NCBI GenBank assembly: GCA_910578065.1
Contig: CAJTPB010000013.1
Span: 1-60,845, forward strand
Origin: an uncultured Christensenella sp.
Lineage (GTDB): Bacteria; Bacillota; Clostridia; Christensenellales; Borkfalkiaceae
Length of the DNA: 60,845 nucleotides
Reading direction: 5' to 3'
Shown here: in pieces, positions 9,501-17,629 of the stretch
Layout of the letters: every line of letters starts with the position of its first letter
How positions within the stretch are numbered: the first letter of the stretch is position 1
Notes under the pieces: generated by a model
Told to the model about the DNA's origin: nothing
Seen by the model: only the letters and a program-made list of their open reading frames with translations
Databases searched by the model: none
Program-made: the position numbers and the translations under genes

Positions 9501-11736
9501 AAATCATACGCAAAACGGGGCGGATCTCTCGATTACCGCAGGCGTATGGAAAACCGCTTATTTTGCGGGTGTAAACGCTTCTTCCGCGGCATACGTTAAA
9601 ACGCATTTGCAGAGAGCGGACGGGAATTTCTCCGTCGAAGGAACTTGGGGAACGGGCGGCTTTGCAATATCTAAGGGCGGCGTCGATTTCTTCCTGTATG
9701 TGATGAGGCTGAACGCAAGCGAAGTTTGCGTATACTTGAACAATCGCAGTAACTTCCGCGTGTGCGAATTCAGCCATATCAGGTATCCGTATGCAGGCAC
9801 GGGCGCGCCTATCGATTTGGAACTTGCTTATTTGGGCGATTCGCTATATTTAATGATCGGCGGCGCAAGGGTGTTTGAACTGAATGCGGAAAAACTTGCG
9901 GCGAATGGGCTGACGGGCGGAGATTATGCGGTTTACCGCGATCTGCTGTTCAACCGTTCGGCGGGCGAATGGAAAATAGGTTTCGCGCTGATGGATCTGA
10001 ATTGCGACGTGCAGTTTTCCGATTTCGGATATTTCTTAGAAGATGCGGCGGAAGAAAAATTCCGCGCGGCGATGGTAAGCGAAGTTTTGCTTCCGCAGGC
10101 GACCGAACACATTCGCGTAACGGCAGATAAAACGACCGCATACGTAGGGGAAACGGTAACGCTTACGGTAACTTTGGGCGAAAGCTGCCGGCTTACCAAG
10201 TTTCGGGTAAACGGAAAAGACGTAACGCCCGTCGGCGGAAAGTTTTCCGTTACGGTCACGACGGGCGGCACGATCACCGTCGAGGCGGAAGCGGAACAAG
10301 TGTTAATGTATACGGTTTCGGGCGTATTCGATTACGCAAGCGGACTGTACGGCGACGGGGATACGGTAACGGTATCTTCGGGCGAGTTTACCGGTACGGT
10401 CGACGGCGACGGCTGGACGATCGAATTGCCGAACGGCACGCACACCGTCACCTTAACGAGCGCGCGGTTCAGCGATATTACTTGCTCGGTTACGGTAAAC
10501 GGAGGCGACCTTTCGGTAAGCGAAGCTCCTGCGTTCTCCGAAATAAAGTTTACGGAAGATTCCGTATACGAGCGCAACGGGGAAGATATCATAACGCCGA
10601 CTTCTGCCTGGACGCCCGCTTACTTTGCGGGGATAAACGGAGCGAACGGCATTCGCGTCGATACCGAGTTGCAGCGAGAGGACGGAAATTACGGCGAAGG
10701 CGGCTGGGGAACGGGCGGTTATGCGATCGAAAAGAACGGCGTCGTATACTTGATCTTTGTAATGAATGCCGCGGGCGGCGAAGGGTTTGTATACCTGCAA
10801 AACAAATCTAATTGGACGACGTACGAATACAGGGGCATTCCCGCGGGCGTCAACAAAACGGGCGCGCCGTTACGGCTTTCGCTCGTATACCTCGGGGATT
10901 CGCTGCATCTGCAATTCAACGGTAAAACGGTGTTCTCTTTAACGGCGGAAAATTATGCAAGCAGGGCGGAAGGAACGCCCGATCCCGCGGTATACGCGCA
11001 GCTGTTCAAAAAAGGAGAAAACGATCGCGTAAAAGTCGGTTTTGCAACGATGGATACGGGCGGACAATCGGGAATCAGGTATAAAAACTTTGGGTATACC
11101 GCAGTCGAAACGCTTCCCGAATCCTTCCAAACGGCAGAAAAAAGCATATTCGCGAGCAATTCGGTGGGCGGCACCGTAACATATCCCAACGGATCCGCGG
11201 GAATCTGCCCGGGCGAAAAATGGCTGGGTGCAGGCGACGGCAGCTTTTTAACGAGCGGCGGCAGCGGCGATTTTATGATCGGTTATTCCATCGAACGGTT
11301 AGACGGAAAATTCGACGTGGAGGGTACGTGGGAATCGCTCGGTTTGGCGGTATATGCAAACAATCAATCGTATCGTTTGTTCTTAATGCGCGAATCTGCT
11401 GCTTCGGCGATTTTCTACTTGCAGAACAACAGCGCAAATACAAGCAGTGAATATCACGTGCAGTACGCGTATGCGGGCACGGGCGCGCCGCTTACGCTTA
11501 CCGTGGCTTATACTTCCGCCGATGAAACGCTGCATGTAAAATTGGGCGAAACGCACTTTACGCTTGCCTTGCGCGAAGGGCAGTCGTTAGAATCGCTGTA
11601 CGCAAACAACGCCAAAATTCTCGGCTTCTTTGCGAACGTGGCGGGCAGCGTATCGAATATTTCGTACGAGTTCGATGCGGAAGCGGTATCGCAAGCGGTA
11701 TCCGCATGGGGCGCCGCGCAGGATATTACCAACTAA
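6571..11736 (+). CDS. Giant modular surface lipoprotein with CBM9-like domain and repeated sandwich modules
   Basis: The protein has 1721 residues, starting at the ATG at 6571 behind GGGGG; the 20 codons upstream in frame overlap the GH43 gene and are not used. The lipobox is TAGC. A carbohydrate-binding family 9-like domain spans about residues 45-240 (VDGKLDEECWQG, then SSVEIYVDRGD). It is followed by a laminin-G-like region. Then comes a cassette repeated about three times, each of an InlB-like B-repeat (GDTVTVTVHLEEGYRLTQF type), a small carboxypeptidase-regulatory-like domain (SGLF/YxxGDTVTVSS) and a laminin-G-like sandwich (TGGFAI...YVMR). No catalytic motif is seen. It probably holds polysaccharide at the surface. 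A G9 tract at 8284-8292 could switch it by slippage. Confidence 0.8.
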   Translation: MKKKSWLLLALASAAALTFTAGCGEALKPSGVDEGNFGGSGNDETNVLVTDKFVSVDGKLDEECWQGQKTFDYTYENVRVRVTTVFGDLGFYVGYTVSDTHVYACETRPVWMGSSVEIYVDRGDATKKTEQTFQYRLGALDQWECLYGYETIEDKWSAKWLPVYGRTQVQGTVNSGQTEGMTAEIFVRWDALGYDYAAADFTVPQSVKIMPVYNQSSGAELSSQRDFWVNNGGDHANPMHYWLFGKNGYTDEDGQGATIGDSSYGRAKTPGWDISKEGEGIVKSDLAGDQSIFFKDIYAPEYAVTTLIDFESALKYWASDTFWTNDPYPKAGLILASDDTLEAFLLDYDARHRVGDAEGMFFRKGNPDPREVWQLYGTRSLKDICDASKPVRLTGVKYGRYLLMFVGDENAPKYGGTFVGMQEVSALAGNAAPGFYALGCAVSYTDYAVTTDRAVIDHMVEGVLSVLTLEQKAGGALECERYGYTYGSAAKVTVKTYEGYALTSLKVNGEEKISQLSKEGVLSVAMNEDRVNVVPVFTRAESTSRITGTLVYAVKNAYATDVVLSVAGECTGGGYVYLETTPSAPVNDEGEYAFTLPNGVYSVTVTVDGIDKVQKEITVNGADLSLGKTEVPLNWVFEGGVTVNKNGAVTVKGFNQFRAVKGVSATDFAMNAYLYRADGKFDQEGSWETGGFGIKVANTVYRIYTMRENANTVVVYLGIDGGATQEYRVTGSYAGTGAPQTVQLVYLNGEIHLLLDGTMHVALNRENTSDSRLHPLFDAAAEKSFGFVTVGKDMVFENYDFKTGKENAQKALAAMQYTIRLPQGISGLSVTATAGTAFYGDTVTVTVHLEEGYRLTQFSVNGQDMRGMLENGKLYLRITENIVITAQTKKVPVYAVSGTYGYASGLFTQGDTVTVSSEEFTGTAQNGAWSLSLPDGTHTVTLASDRFVSVTCQVTVNGGAQTVAQALTFTQIAFEGTNHTQNGADLSITAGVWKTAYFAGVNASSAAYVKTHLQRADGNFSVEGTWGTGGFAISKGGVDFFLYVMRLNASEVCVYLNNRSNFRVCEFSHIRYPYAGTGAPIDLELAYLGDSLYLMIGGARVFELNAEKLAANGLTGGDYAVYRDLLFNRSAGEWKIGFALMDLNCDVQFSDFGYFLEDAAEEKFRAAMVSEVLLPQATEHIRVTADKTTAYVGETVTLTVTLGESCRLTKFRVNGKDVTPVGGKFSVTVTTGGTITVEAEAEQVLMYTVSGVFDYASGLYGDGDTVTVSSGEFTGTVDGDGWTIELPNGTHTVTLTSARFSDITCSVTVNGGDLSVSEAPAFSEIKFTEDSVYERNGEDIITPTSAWTPAYFAGINGANGIRVDTELQREDGNYGEGGWGTGGYAIEKNGVVYLIFVMNAAGGEGFVYLQNKSNWTTYEYRGIPAGVNKTGAPLRLSLVYLGDSLHLQFNGKTVFSLTAENYASRAEGTPDPAVYAQLFKKGENDRVKVGFATMDTGGQSGIRYKNFGYTAVETLPESFQTAEKSIFASNSVGGTVTYPNGSAGICPGEKWLGAGDGSFLTSGGSGDFMIGYSIERLDGKFDVEGTWESLGLAVYANNQSYRLFLMRESAASAIFYLQNNSANTSSEYHVQYAYAGTGAPLTLTVAYTSADETLHVKLGETHFTLALREGQSLESLYANNAKILGFFANVAGSVSNISYEFDAEAVSQAVSAWGAAQDITN
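8284..8292 (+). repeat. G9 homopolymer inside the giant lipoprotein gene
   Basis: Nine consecutive G bases encode three glycines at about codons 572-574. Loss of one G brings TGA at 8327-8329 into frame. Gain of one brings TAG at 8373-8375 into frame. Either change would cut the 1721-residue protein to about 590-600 residues, removing all the repeated binding cassettes. It is the longest G run in the window and sits in a surface-protein gene. Confidence 0.75.
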
Positions 11737-11743
11737 ACAAAAC

Positions 11744-11782
11744 GTATTTCCCGCTCTTTCATAAAGGGAGGGCGGGAATACA
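11744..11782 (+). promoter_or_regulatory. Intergenic hairpin between giant lipoprotein and GH43 genes
   Basis: GTATT(T)CCCGC at 11744-11754 pairs with GCGGGAATAC at 11773-11782, and an inner CTCTTT/AAAGGGAG stem stacks on it. No T run follows, so it is not a typical terminator. It may stabilise or process the upstream mRNA, or partly attenuate transcription into the next gene. Confidence 0.5.
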
Positions 11783-11806
11783 AAACAAATTGCGAGGAGA
11801 AAACGC

Positions 11807-12667
11807 ATGAAATTGACGGACATACATTTAAGAGATCCTTTTGTACTGCCTTGCGGTGATATTTACTACTTATACGGCACAAAATCGATACGGCAGGAGG
11901 GCGGATTTTTGCAAATGTCCGTGTATTCCTCCGCCGACTTGGAAGATTGGACGGAGCATTACGCACAAATCGATCTTTCCGACCATTTTTGGGCGGACGC
12001 CGATTTTTGGGCGCCGGACGTATTTTTGTACCGCGGAAAGTATTATATGTTTTTAAGCTGCATCGGCGGGGGGCGCAAGCGCGGAACGCACGTTTTTGTT
12101 TCCGATACGCCTACGGGCACGTTTATGCCCGTATCGCCCGATCCCATTACGCCGCGTGATCGGCAGTGCCTCGACGCGACGCTTTACGTCGAAGACGGCG
12201 TGCCGTACTTGCTGTATTCGTGGGAATGGTTGGAAATCGGCAGCGGAAAAATTATGATCTGCCGTTTAACGGACGATTTGACTGCGCGCCTCGACGACGG
12301 GATCGAACTGCTCGATGCAAGAAACAGCGGCGTTTCGGTAGAAATCGAGGGGTGTTTTCGCGGAAAAAGCGTTTCGGGATTCGTTACCGATTCTCCGCTG
12401 CTGTATAAAACGAAGGCGGGGAAATACCTTTTGCTTTGGTCTACCTTCGGCGAAAAGGGGTACAATATTGCAATCGCTTCGAGCGATTCGCTGTACGGGG
12501 CGTATCAACAGGAAAAACTGCTGTTCGAGGACGACGGCGGGCACGCGATGATTTTCGATACTTTTCAAGGAGAGCGCAAAATTTCCTTTCACATGCCCAA
12601 TACCGTGCCGAACGAGCGCCCGCAGTTTTATTCGGTAAGCGAGCGCGGAAACACGTTGGAATTATAA
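11807..12667 (+). CDS. Cytoplasmic GH43-like glycosidase
   Basis: This 286-residue protein is a single GH43-type beta-propeller with no signal peptide, so it should act inside the cell on imported oligosaccharides. D10 (LRDPFV) and D123 (CLDATLY) match the general base and the pKa-modulating acid. At the general-acid site the usual Glu-Gly-Pro is replaced by T-D195-S-P-L-L-Y. My recollection is that this Asp form is typical of a GH43-like subgroup, but it leaves activity uncertain. An AGGAGAA lies before the ATG. The gene follows the giant lipoprotein by 70 bases containing a hairpin and precedes an esterase by 18 bases. Likely substrates are arabinose- or xylose-containing oligosaccharides (inference). 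Confidence 0.82.
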   Translation: MKLTDIHLRDPFVLPCGDIYYLYGTKSIRQEGGFLQMSVYSSADLEDWTEHYAQIDLSDHFWADADFWAPDVFLYRGKYYMFLSCIGGGRKRGTHVFVSDTPTGTFMPVSPDPITPRDRQCLDATLYVEDGVPYLLYSWEWLEIGSGKIMICRLTDDLTARLDDGIELLDARNSGVSVEIEGCFRGKSVSGFVTDSPLLYKTKAGKYLLLWSTFGEKGYNIAIASSDSLYGAYQQEKLLFEDDGGHAMIFDTFQGERKISFHMPNTVPNERPQFYSVSERGNTLEL

Positions 12668-12685
12668 TTTGATCGGAGAAACAGT

Positions 12686-14005
12686 ATGAAAAAATATGTT
12701 ACTGTAATTTTAAGCGTATTATTTTGCATGCTCGCCGCTTTGGCGGGCTGCGGCGAACCGCCGCAGAACAACGCGGCTGTTCCCGACGGCATATCCGTTT
12801 CGGGCATGAAAACGGCGTTCGTTTACGGGGAGCGGTTTTCTTCCGCGGGGCTGAAAGTAACCGTTTCTCTATCCGACGGAACAAAACGTACGGCGGTTTC
12901 GGGCGAATATACGGTGGACTCTTCCGCATACGATGCAACGGCGGAAGGGGATTATTCCATCGTCGTAACTTATAAGGAAAGGGAATTGAAAACAAGTTAT
13001 ACGGTTACCGTTTCCAAAACGCAGGCTTCGGGCGGGGAATCGGAAGATAAAGACGAAGAGGATCAAAAGAAAATCGATCTTTGGATTATAGCGGGGCAAA
13101 GCAATGCGGCGGGATACAGTAATTTGACGCAAGCCGTGGCGGGCGAATCGTATTCTTACCGCGAATTATTAGCAGGTTTGGACGCGCGCAATGCAAGCGG
13201 ATACAACGTAAAGTACTACGGCACGACGGACGTCGATTATCTGTCGAGCATGCCCGAAATTACCATGCAGAATAAAGTCGGCATGGGGCTGGGCAGAACG
13301 GCAGACTTTATCGGTCCCGAACTCGGCATGGCGAACGTGCTTGCCGAGCACACTTCCAAAGCGGAAACGGGCATTTTAAAATTTGCATGCGGCGGATCGT
13401 TTTTGTGCGATATCGGGTGCGAAGCGGAATACCCTACCCAAAAACAGTACGGAAATTGGACTTCTCCCTCCATACGCGCAATGGCGAAAGAAAACGGCTT
13501 AACCATTCACGCAAACAACGGGCTTTGTTACGATCGCTTGTTAGAGGTCATCGAACAGGGCGTGCGCCTTCTTTTGGCAGACGGCTATTCCGTTTCGGTA
13601 AAGGGATATATTTGGATGCAGGGGGAAGCGGATGCAGGAAACGCGCCGGGCACAGATCCCGCGGTATGGGCGAACCGGTACGAAGCGTATTTAAAACTGT
13701 TTATCGGCGATCTGCGCGCCGCCGTTGCGGAAATCACGCAAGACGAGCAGGCGAAAACGCGCCCGTTTGTGATCGGAAAAATCAATCCGAGCGGCGATTA
13801 CGGAAATTTTGAAGAAAAAGTGCGCACGGCGGAAGATAGGGTTGCGGCGTCGCTTGCAAACGTATACACTGTGGAAAGCAGCGATCTTTTGATCAAAGAC
13901 GGCGGAACGGTTTTAGGTTCGGATGCGTGGCATTTTAACGCGCGGGATATGTTTACGCTCGGGCAAAGATTTGCCGCAAAAGCATTAGAAGCGCTTGCTC
14001 TGTAA
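12686..14005 (+). CDS. Lipoprotein acetylesterase, sialate-O-acetylesterase (SASA) type
   Basis: This 439-residue lipoprotein (LAGC lipobox) has a bacterial Ig-like domain at about residues 33-110 (ISVSGMKTAFVYGE, ending SYTVTV). An acidic linker leads to an SGNH-fold esterase of the SASA/CE6 type from about 130 on. The nucleophile Ser lies in WIIAGQSNAAGYS. The block-V type pattern WMQGEADA, with a C-terminal D-A-W-H-F-N, supplies the catalytic His. The enzyme should remove acetyl groups from a polysaccharide at the cell surface, so that the GH43 enzymes can act. It ends the first glycan block and is followed by a perfect hairpin terminator. Confidence 0.85.
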   Translation: MKKYVTVILSVLFCMLAALAGCGEPPQNNAAVPDGISVSGMKTAFVYGERFSSAGLKVTVSLSDGTKRTAVSGEYTVDSSAYDATAEGDYSIVVTYKERELKTSYTVTVSKTQASGGESEDKDEEDQKKIDLWIIAGQSNAAGYSNLTQAVAGESYSYRELLAGLDARNASGYNVKYYGTTDVDYLSSMPEITMQNKVGMGLGRTADFIGPELGMANVLAEHTSKAETGILKFACGGSFLCDIGCEAEYPTQKQYGNWTSPSIRAMAKENGLTIHANNGLCYDRLLEVIEQGVRLLLADGYSVSVKGYIWMQGEADAGNAPGTDPAVWANRYEAYLKLFIGDLRAAVAEITQDEQAKTRPFVIGKINPSGDYGNFEEKVRTAEDRVAASLANVYTVESSDLLIKDGGTVLGSDAWHFNARDMFTLGQRFAAKALEALAL

Positions 14006-14010
14006 AAGTA

Positions 14011-14050
14011 AAAAAGGTAAATCGGAATAAGCACAATTCCCGTAGGGAAT
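14011..14050 (+). repeat. Left arm of a long inverted repeat
   Basis: About 40 bases match the reverse complement of 14833-14874. The outer 20 bases (A run, then GGTAAATCGGAATAA) are identical apart from the length of the A run. The inner part (TTCCC-N-TAGGGAAT) differs at a few positions and is itself a small palindrome. The two arms enclose the DUF3592-like gene and two further hairpins. Confidence 0.8.
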
Positions 14051-14064
14051 AAAAACGAATAGCA

Positions 14065-14103
14065 AGAAAGAACTCTCGAACAAATTGTTCGAGAGTTCTT
14101 TCT
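14065..14103. terminator. Perfect bidirectional hairpin terminator
   Basis: Positions 14065-14083 are exactly complementary to 14085-14103, a 19-bp palindrome rich in A at one end and T at the other. It lies between the convergent esterase gene (ending 14005) and the DUF3592-like gene (ending 14147), so it can stop both. Confidence 0.85.
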
Positions 14104-14146
14104 GCGAGTAATTAATTAAGCTAAATTGAAATTTATCTTATTATGA

Positions 14147-14701
14147 TTATCTTAACTGTCGCAATTTTTTAGACTGTCGTACAATGCCGAATATACATAC
14201 GCCTAATACCACCGATGAAACCGAAAATAAAATACTGTAAATGGTTAAAGTTGTATGTTGTTTTAAAGATTCTTTATACACGGTCAGACAGCATAAACCG
14301 TTGTCGGCAATTAGCATTTTCTTGGTCGTTCCGTCAACTATCATTTGCTTAATATCTTGCTCTCGTTTCTCACGCTCAACCTTTGTTTTACAAGCAACCG
14401 TATCACGGTATTCATCTATATATGAGTGATTATTATCGTCAATGTACTCATAAGTAATGTGAAAATATGAAGTCCTTGAACCGTGCGCGCTCGGATTATA
14501 ATCACTATAATAGCTCTTAATATAAGCATCAACTTCAATGCCGTTTTCGTATAAATACTCTGCTTGTTGTTTGCCCTCAACAGATTGCGGAAAACCACAT
14601 ATTGTAACAATAATCAAAACACTTGCGATAACGGCAAAAACGCAAGAGATAATTAAAACTATTTTTGCGTACTGTTTTTTACTGTCTGTTTGTGTTTTCA
14701 T
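14147..14701 (-). CDS. DUF3592-like membrane protein
   Basis: This 184-residue protein has two membrane helices: one near the N terminus (about 12-34) and one near the C terminus (about 150-172). A soluble domain between them resembles DUF3592, with VDAYIKSYYSD, a strand SYFHITYEYID and VDGTTKKMLIADNG. The function is unknown. The gene is AT-richer than its neighbours and lies alone within a long inverted repeat (14011-14050 and 14833-14874). Both points suggest recent acquisition as a small cassette. No partner gene is adjacent. Confidence 0.7.
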   Translation of the reverse strand: MKTQTDSKKQYAKIVLIISCVFAVIASVLIIVTICGFPQSVEGKQQAEYLYENGIEVDAYIKSYYSDYNPSAHGSRTSYFHITYEYIDDNNHSYIDEYRDTVACKTKVEREKREQDIKQMIVDGTTKKMLIADNGLCCLTVYKESLKQHTTLTIYSILFSVSSVVLGVCIFGIVRQSKKLRQLR

Positions 14702-14770
14702 TTAATCTCCGCTAAATTACTGTTTATTGATCTGTTATTATACAACAATCAAATTAGAATGTAAAGTAAA

Positions 14771-14805
14771 AGCGCACTTGCCTTGCTTGCAAGGTATAGT
14801 GCGCT
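14771..14805. other. Intergenic stem-loop inside the inverted repeat
   Basis: AGCGCAC (14771-14777) pairs with GTGCGCT, and CCTTG pairs with CAAGG further in, giving a two-part stem. It lies between the DUF3592-like gene and the right arm of the inverted repeat. Its role is unknown. It is not followed by a T run on either strand. Confidence 0.45.
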
Positions 14806-14832
14806 ATACTTATATTCTGTTCCTGTGGTAAA

Positions 14833-14874
14833 ATTCCCTATGGGAACTACGGTTATTCCGATTTACCTTTTTTT
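14833..14874 (-). repeat. Right arm of a long inverted repeat
   Basis: This is the reverse-complement partner of 14011-14050. The T run at 14868-14874 matches the A run of the left arm. Together the arms mark an element of roughly 865 bases. No clear target-site duplication could be placed because the ends run into A/T tracts. Confidence 0.8.
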
Positions 14875-14951
14875 ATCTATCGTTTGTATTGCAGCGCTTG
14901 ACAGCCGATCGTATTTAAAAATATGTTGACTGCTTGCAGTAGCTTTAAAAA

Positions 14952-15926
14952 TCAACCGATTTTTCTTACAAAGGGATGATAATCTAAAATCCGATCAATC
15001 TGTAAAATAGTTTCGTCGGAAAGTTCCAATCCGCTTGCGGCGTAGTTTGCAAGTAATTGCGCGGGTTTGCTTGCTCCCGTAATTACGGAAGAAATTTGTT
15101 TTTTACGCAAAATCCAAGCAAGCGCAAGAACGGAAAGGGGAATGCCCAACCCTTCCGCTATGGGAATCAATTTTTCCACTTTATCAAGGTTTTCTTCCGT
15201 CAACAAATCGTTTATTTGCCTATCCGCCTGCCACGTCGCGCGCGAGCCCGCGGGCAGGGGCGTTCCCTTGCGGTATTTACCCGTAAAAAGTCCTTGCGCA
15301 AGCGGAGAAAAGGGAACGATGCCGATTCCGTTTTTTTCGCAAATGCCTATAATTTCGTCTTCGATGTAACGGTCCGCCATGTTGTATTGCGGCTGTATTA
15401 CGCTTAGCGGGCGTAAATGCAGTTCTTTGATTACGGAAAGCGCTTCTGTAATTTGTACGGGCGACCATTCCGAAACGCCGTAATAAAGAATTTTACCCTG
15501 CTGAACGAGGTCTGAAAGCACTTGCATCGTTTCTTCGATGGGGGTTGTGGGATCGAAGCGGTGGCAAAAATACAAATCGATATAATCCATGCGTAAATTT
15601 TTCAGCGAACGGTCGATCTGCTCGATAATATGCTTGCGCGAAAGTCCCCAATCGTTTGCGCCCTTGCCCATGGGGAAGAATACTTTTGTGGAAACGACGA
15701 ACTCGTTGCGTGCGTGTTCGTTTAACGCTTTTCCGAAAAAGCGTTCCGCCGCGCCGCCCGAATAAGCGTCCGCGCAGTCGAAAAAGTTTACGCCGTTGTC
15801 GAACGCGGTTTTAACCGTTTGCAATGCCGTTTGTTCGGCATCCGTGTCCGAAAGATCGGTTACCCAGCTTCCCAGTGCGATTTCGCTTAACTTTAAGCCC
15901 CATTTTCCTAAATTGCGGTATTTCAT
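14952..15926 (-). CDS. Aldo/keto reductase
   Basis: This 324-residue NAD(P)H-dependent oxidoreductase has the aldo/keto reductase TIM barrel of the YajO/potassium-channel-beta-like group. The catalytic tetrad is visible: Asp and Tyr in FFDCADAYSGG, Lys in VVSTKVFF and His in DLYFCHRFD. The cofactor-binding segment near the C terminus reads SSVITGASKPAQL. Such enzymes reduce aldehydes or sugars; the substrate cannot be told. It starts at an ATG with AAAGGAGC upstream and stands alone on the minus strand, with about 90 bases separating it from the antiporter gene. Confidence 0.92.
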   Translation of the reverse strand: MKYRNLGKWGLKLSEIALGSWVTDLSDTDAEQTALQTVKTAFDNGVNFFDCADAYSGGAAERFFGKALNEHARNEFVVSTKVFFPMGKGANDWGLSRKHIIEQIDRSLKNLRMDYIDLYFCHRFDPTTPIEETMQVLSDLVQQGKILYYGVSEWSPVQITEALSVIKELHLRPLSVIQPQYNMADRYIEDEIIGICEKNGIGIVPFSPLAQGLFTGKYRKGTPLPAGSRATWQADRQINDLLTEENLDKVEKLIPIAEGLGIPLSVLALAWILRKKQISSVITGASKPAQLLANYAASGLELSDETILQIDRILDYHPFVRKIG

Positions 15927-15966
15927 AGTATGCTCCTTTTTTGTACTATAACAAAATAAAAAGAAA

Positions 15967-16000
15967 AAAGCAAACGGAACTTAACGGTTCCGTTTGCTTT
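15967..16000 (-). terminator. Rho-independent terminator of the antiporter gene
   Basis: A perfect 14-bp stem (15967-15980 with 15987-16000) has a six-base loop. On the minus strand it is followed by a T-rich run, and it lies 16 bases after the antiporter stop. Confidence 0.85.
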
Positions 16001-16015
16001 ACTTTTAAGTGAACG

Positions 16016-17446
16016 TTATTCGTTAGCGGGCGCGTCTGCAATTTCAACGGGTTCTGTGGGGGATTCCGTTGCCGTTTGCAGCGGCGCGCTCTCTTCCGAA
16101 ATGCCGCCCGCGGGCGTTTTCGGTTCTTTGCCGTACAGCCATTTCAGCAGAATGGGGGTAAGAATGGAAGAAACAAGGATCAGCAGCACCGTCATGATCA
16201 TAAACTGCGCGGGAAGCGCGTTTTCGCCCAAGGCGGGATTCATGGCGGTCGCCGTAACGATAAGCGCAACTTCGCCGCGCGCCATCATGCCGACGCCCGC
16301 GATCGAACTTTCGCGCAGGTTATATTTAAATCCTTTGGCGACGGTACCGCAGCCGACGATTTTTCCGAGCAATCCCATTATTACGGCGAGGAATGCGAAC
16401 AAGATCACCATTCCGCTCATGCCGACAAAAGTGATATTCGAAATACCGATATTCGCAAAAAAGACGGGGGCAAACAGCGTGTAGGTATTGATCTCTACCT
16501 TTCTATCCGTATAGTCGCGGGTAACGCGGGTGGTGGAAAGGATCAAGCCCGCAAGGAACGCGCCCGTGATATCGGCAACGCCGAAAATCTCTTCCGCCGC
16601 CCATGCGTAAAGGAAGCAGACGACGAGCGAGAAAATGGAAAGACGGCGGGTTTTCGGCCATTTGATTTCCATCCAGCGGAAGAGTTTGGAAATGCCGAAT
16701 CCCAAACCGATCGCCACGATAAAGAATACGACGATCATGATGATCGTGCCGTAAATGGTCGCTTTAAATCCCGCAAATCCGCCTACGGCTTCCGCCGCGC
16801 CCGCTTTCGCGATTCCCGTTACAACCGAAAGCACGATAATGCCGATTACGTCGTCGATGATCGCCGCGGAAATGATTGTCGTTCCCAGTTTAGTCGAAAT
16901 TTTACCCAGTTCCTTTAATACGGAAACGGTGATTGCCACCGAAGTTGCGGTAAGGATTGCGCCAATAAACACGCAGCGATAAATGTTGGCGGTGCCCAGC
17001 CCGATCCCGCCGAAGGGAAGGGAGATCACAATGCCCAAAACCATGGGAGCCGCAACGCCCGCGCAGGCGATCAGCGAAGCGGCAAGCCCCGTTTTTTTCA
17101 ATTCGCGTAAGTCCGTTTCCAAACCGGTGGAAAACATTAAAAGCAATACCCCGATTTTGGAAAAAATCAAAAGTCCGTCTTTGCCCAAGGCAAAGGGCGC
17201 GCCGTCTTCCGTGCCCGAAAGCAAGAATAAGCAGTGATAGCGGTCGCTTTCCGTGCCGATCAGCGAAAAACCGCACCAATCGCCGAAGATAGCCGGCCCG
17301 ATCACAATACCCGCAATAATATAACCGAGCACCTGCGGAAGCCCGATTTTGCGGAAAAGCAAGCCGAACAGTTTTGTAAACAGCAAAATAATTGCAAGCA
17401 CGGCAACGAACCCAAGTCCGTTATCGATCAAAAAAACTCCGTTCAT
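16016..17446 (-). CDS. Kef/CPA2-type cation:proton antiporter
   Basis: This 476-residue integral membrane protein has about 12 helices and the CPA2 (Na+/H+ exchanger) pattern. The N-terminal helices include LPQVLGYIIAGIVIGP. A later helix carries the conserved aspartates in ISAAIIDDVIGIIVLS. The middle contains VADITGAFLAGLILS. It lacks the cytosolic TrkA-N (RCK) domain of full Kef channels, so it is the short form, ending in an acidic, Pro/Thr-rich tail. It should exchange K+ or Na+ for protons across the cytoplasmic membrane. It starts at an ATG behind AGGAGAA and stands alone. Confidence 0.9.
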   Translation of the reverse strand: MNGVFLIDNGLGFVAVLAIILLFTKLFGLLFRKIGLPQVLGYIIAGIVIGPAIFGDWCGFSLIGTESDRYHCLFLLSGTEDGAPFALGKDGLLIFSKIGVLLLMFSTGLETDLRELKKTGLAASLIACAGVAAPMVLGIVISLPFGGIGLGTANIYRCVFIGAILTATSVAITVSVLKELGKISTKLGTTIISAAIIDDVIGIIVLSVVTGIAKAGAAEAVGGFAGFKATIYGTIIMIVVFFIVAIGLGFGISKLFRWMEIKWPKTRRLSIFSLVVCFLYAWAAEEIFGVADITGAFLAGLILSTTRVTRDYTDRKVEINTYTLFAPVFFANIGISNITFVGMSGMVILFAFLAVIMGLLGKIVGCGTVAKGFKYNLRESSIAGVGMMARGEVALIVTATAMNPALGENALPAQFMIMTVLLILVSSILTPILLKWLYGKEPKTPAGGISEESAPLQTATESPTEPVEIADAPANE

Positions 17447-17591
17447 ATGTTCTCCTATAAATTTTTGCGCTAAGTTTCAACCAAATCATTATACTGTTTC
17501 CCGTATAAAAAAGCAACTGTTTTTCCCGTTTGCAAATACTTTTCGGCGCGGAAAGCGCAGAAACTTTTCTGTATCCTGCGGAAACAAACGC

Positions 17592-17620
17592 TTGTCAAGC
17601 GAACGGTTTCGTGGTATAAT
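17592..17620 (+). promoter_or_regulatory. Promoter of the mrnC-rlmB-sigH-dnaX cluster
   Basis: TTGTCA (17592-17597) and TATAAT (17615-17620) are 17 bases apart. Transcription should start near 17627, only about three bases before the ATG at 17630, so the first gene seems to be read from a leaderless mRNA unless it begins at 17675. Confidence 0.8.
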
Positions 17621-17629
17621 CAAACGGTA

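Noticed and set aside
8134..9777. A 547-codon antisense frame over the giant lipoprotein gene
   Set aside because: It is Arg-rich, has no ribosome site and lies opposite a gene with a lipobox and recognisable modules. Codon bias of the real gene leaves the opposite frame open.
14011..14874. Insertion sequence
   Set aside because: No transposase frame is present and target-site duplication cannot be shown, so only the inverted repeats are annotated.
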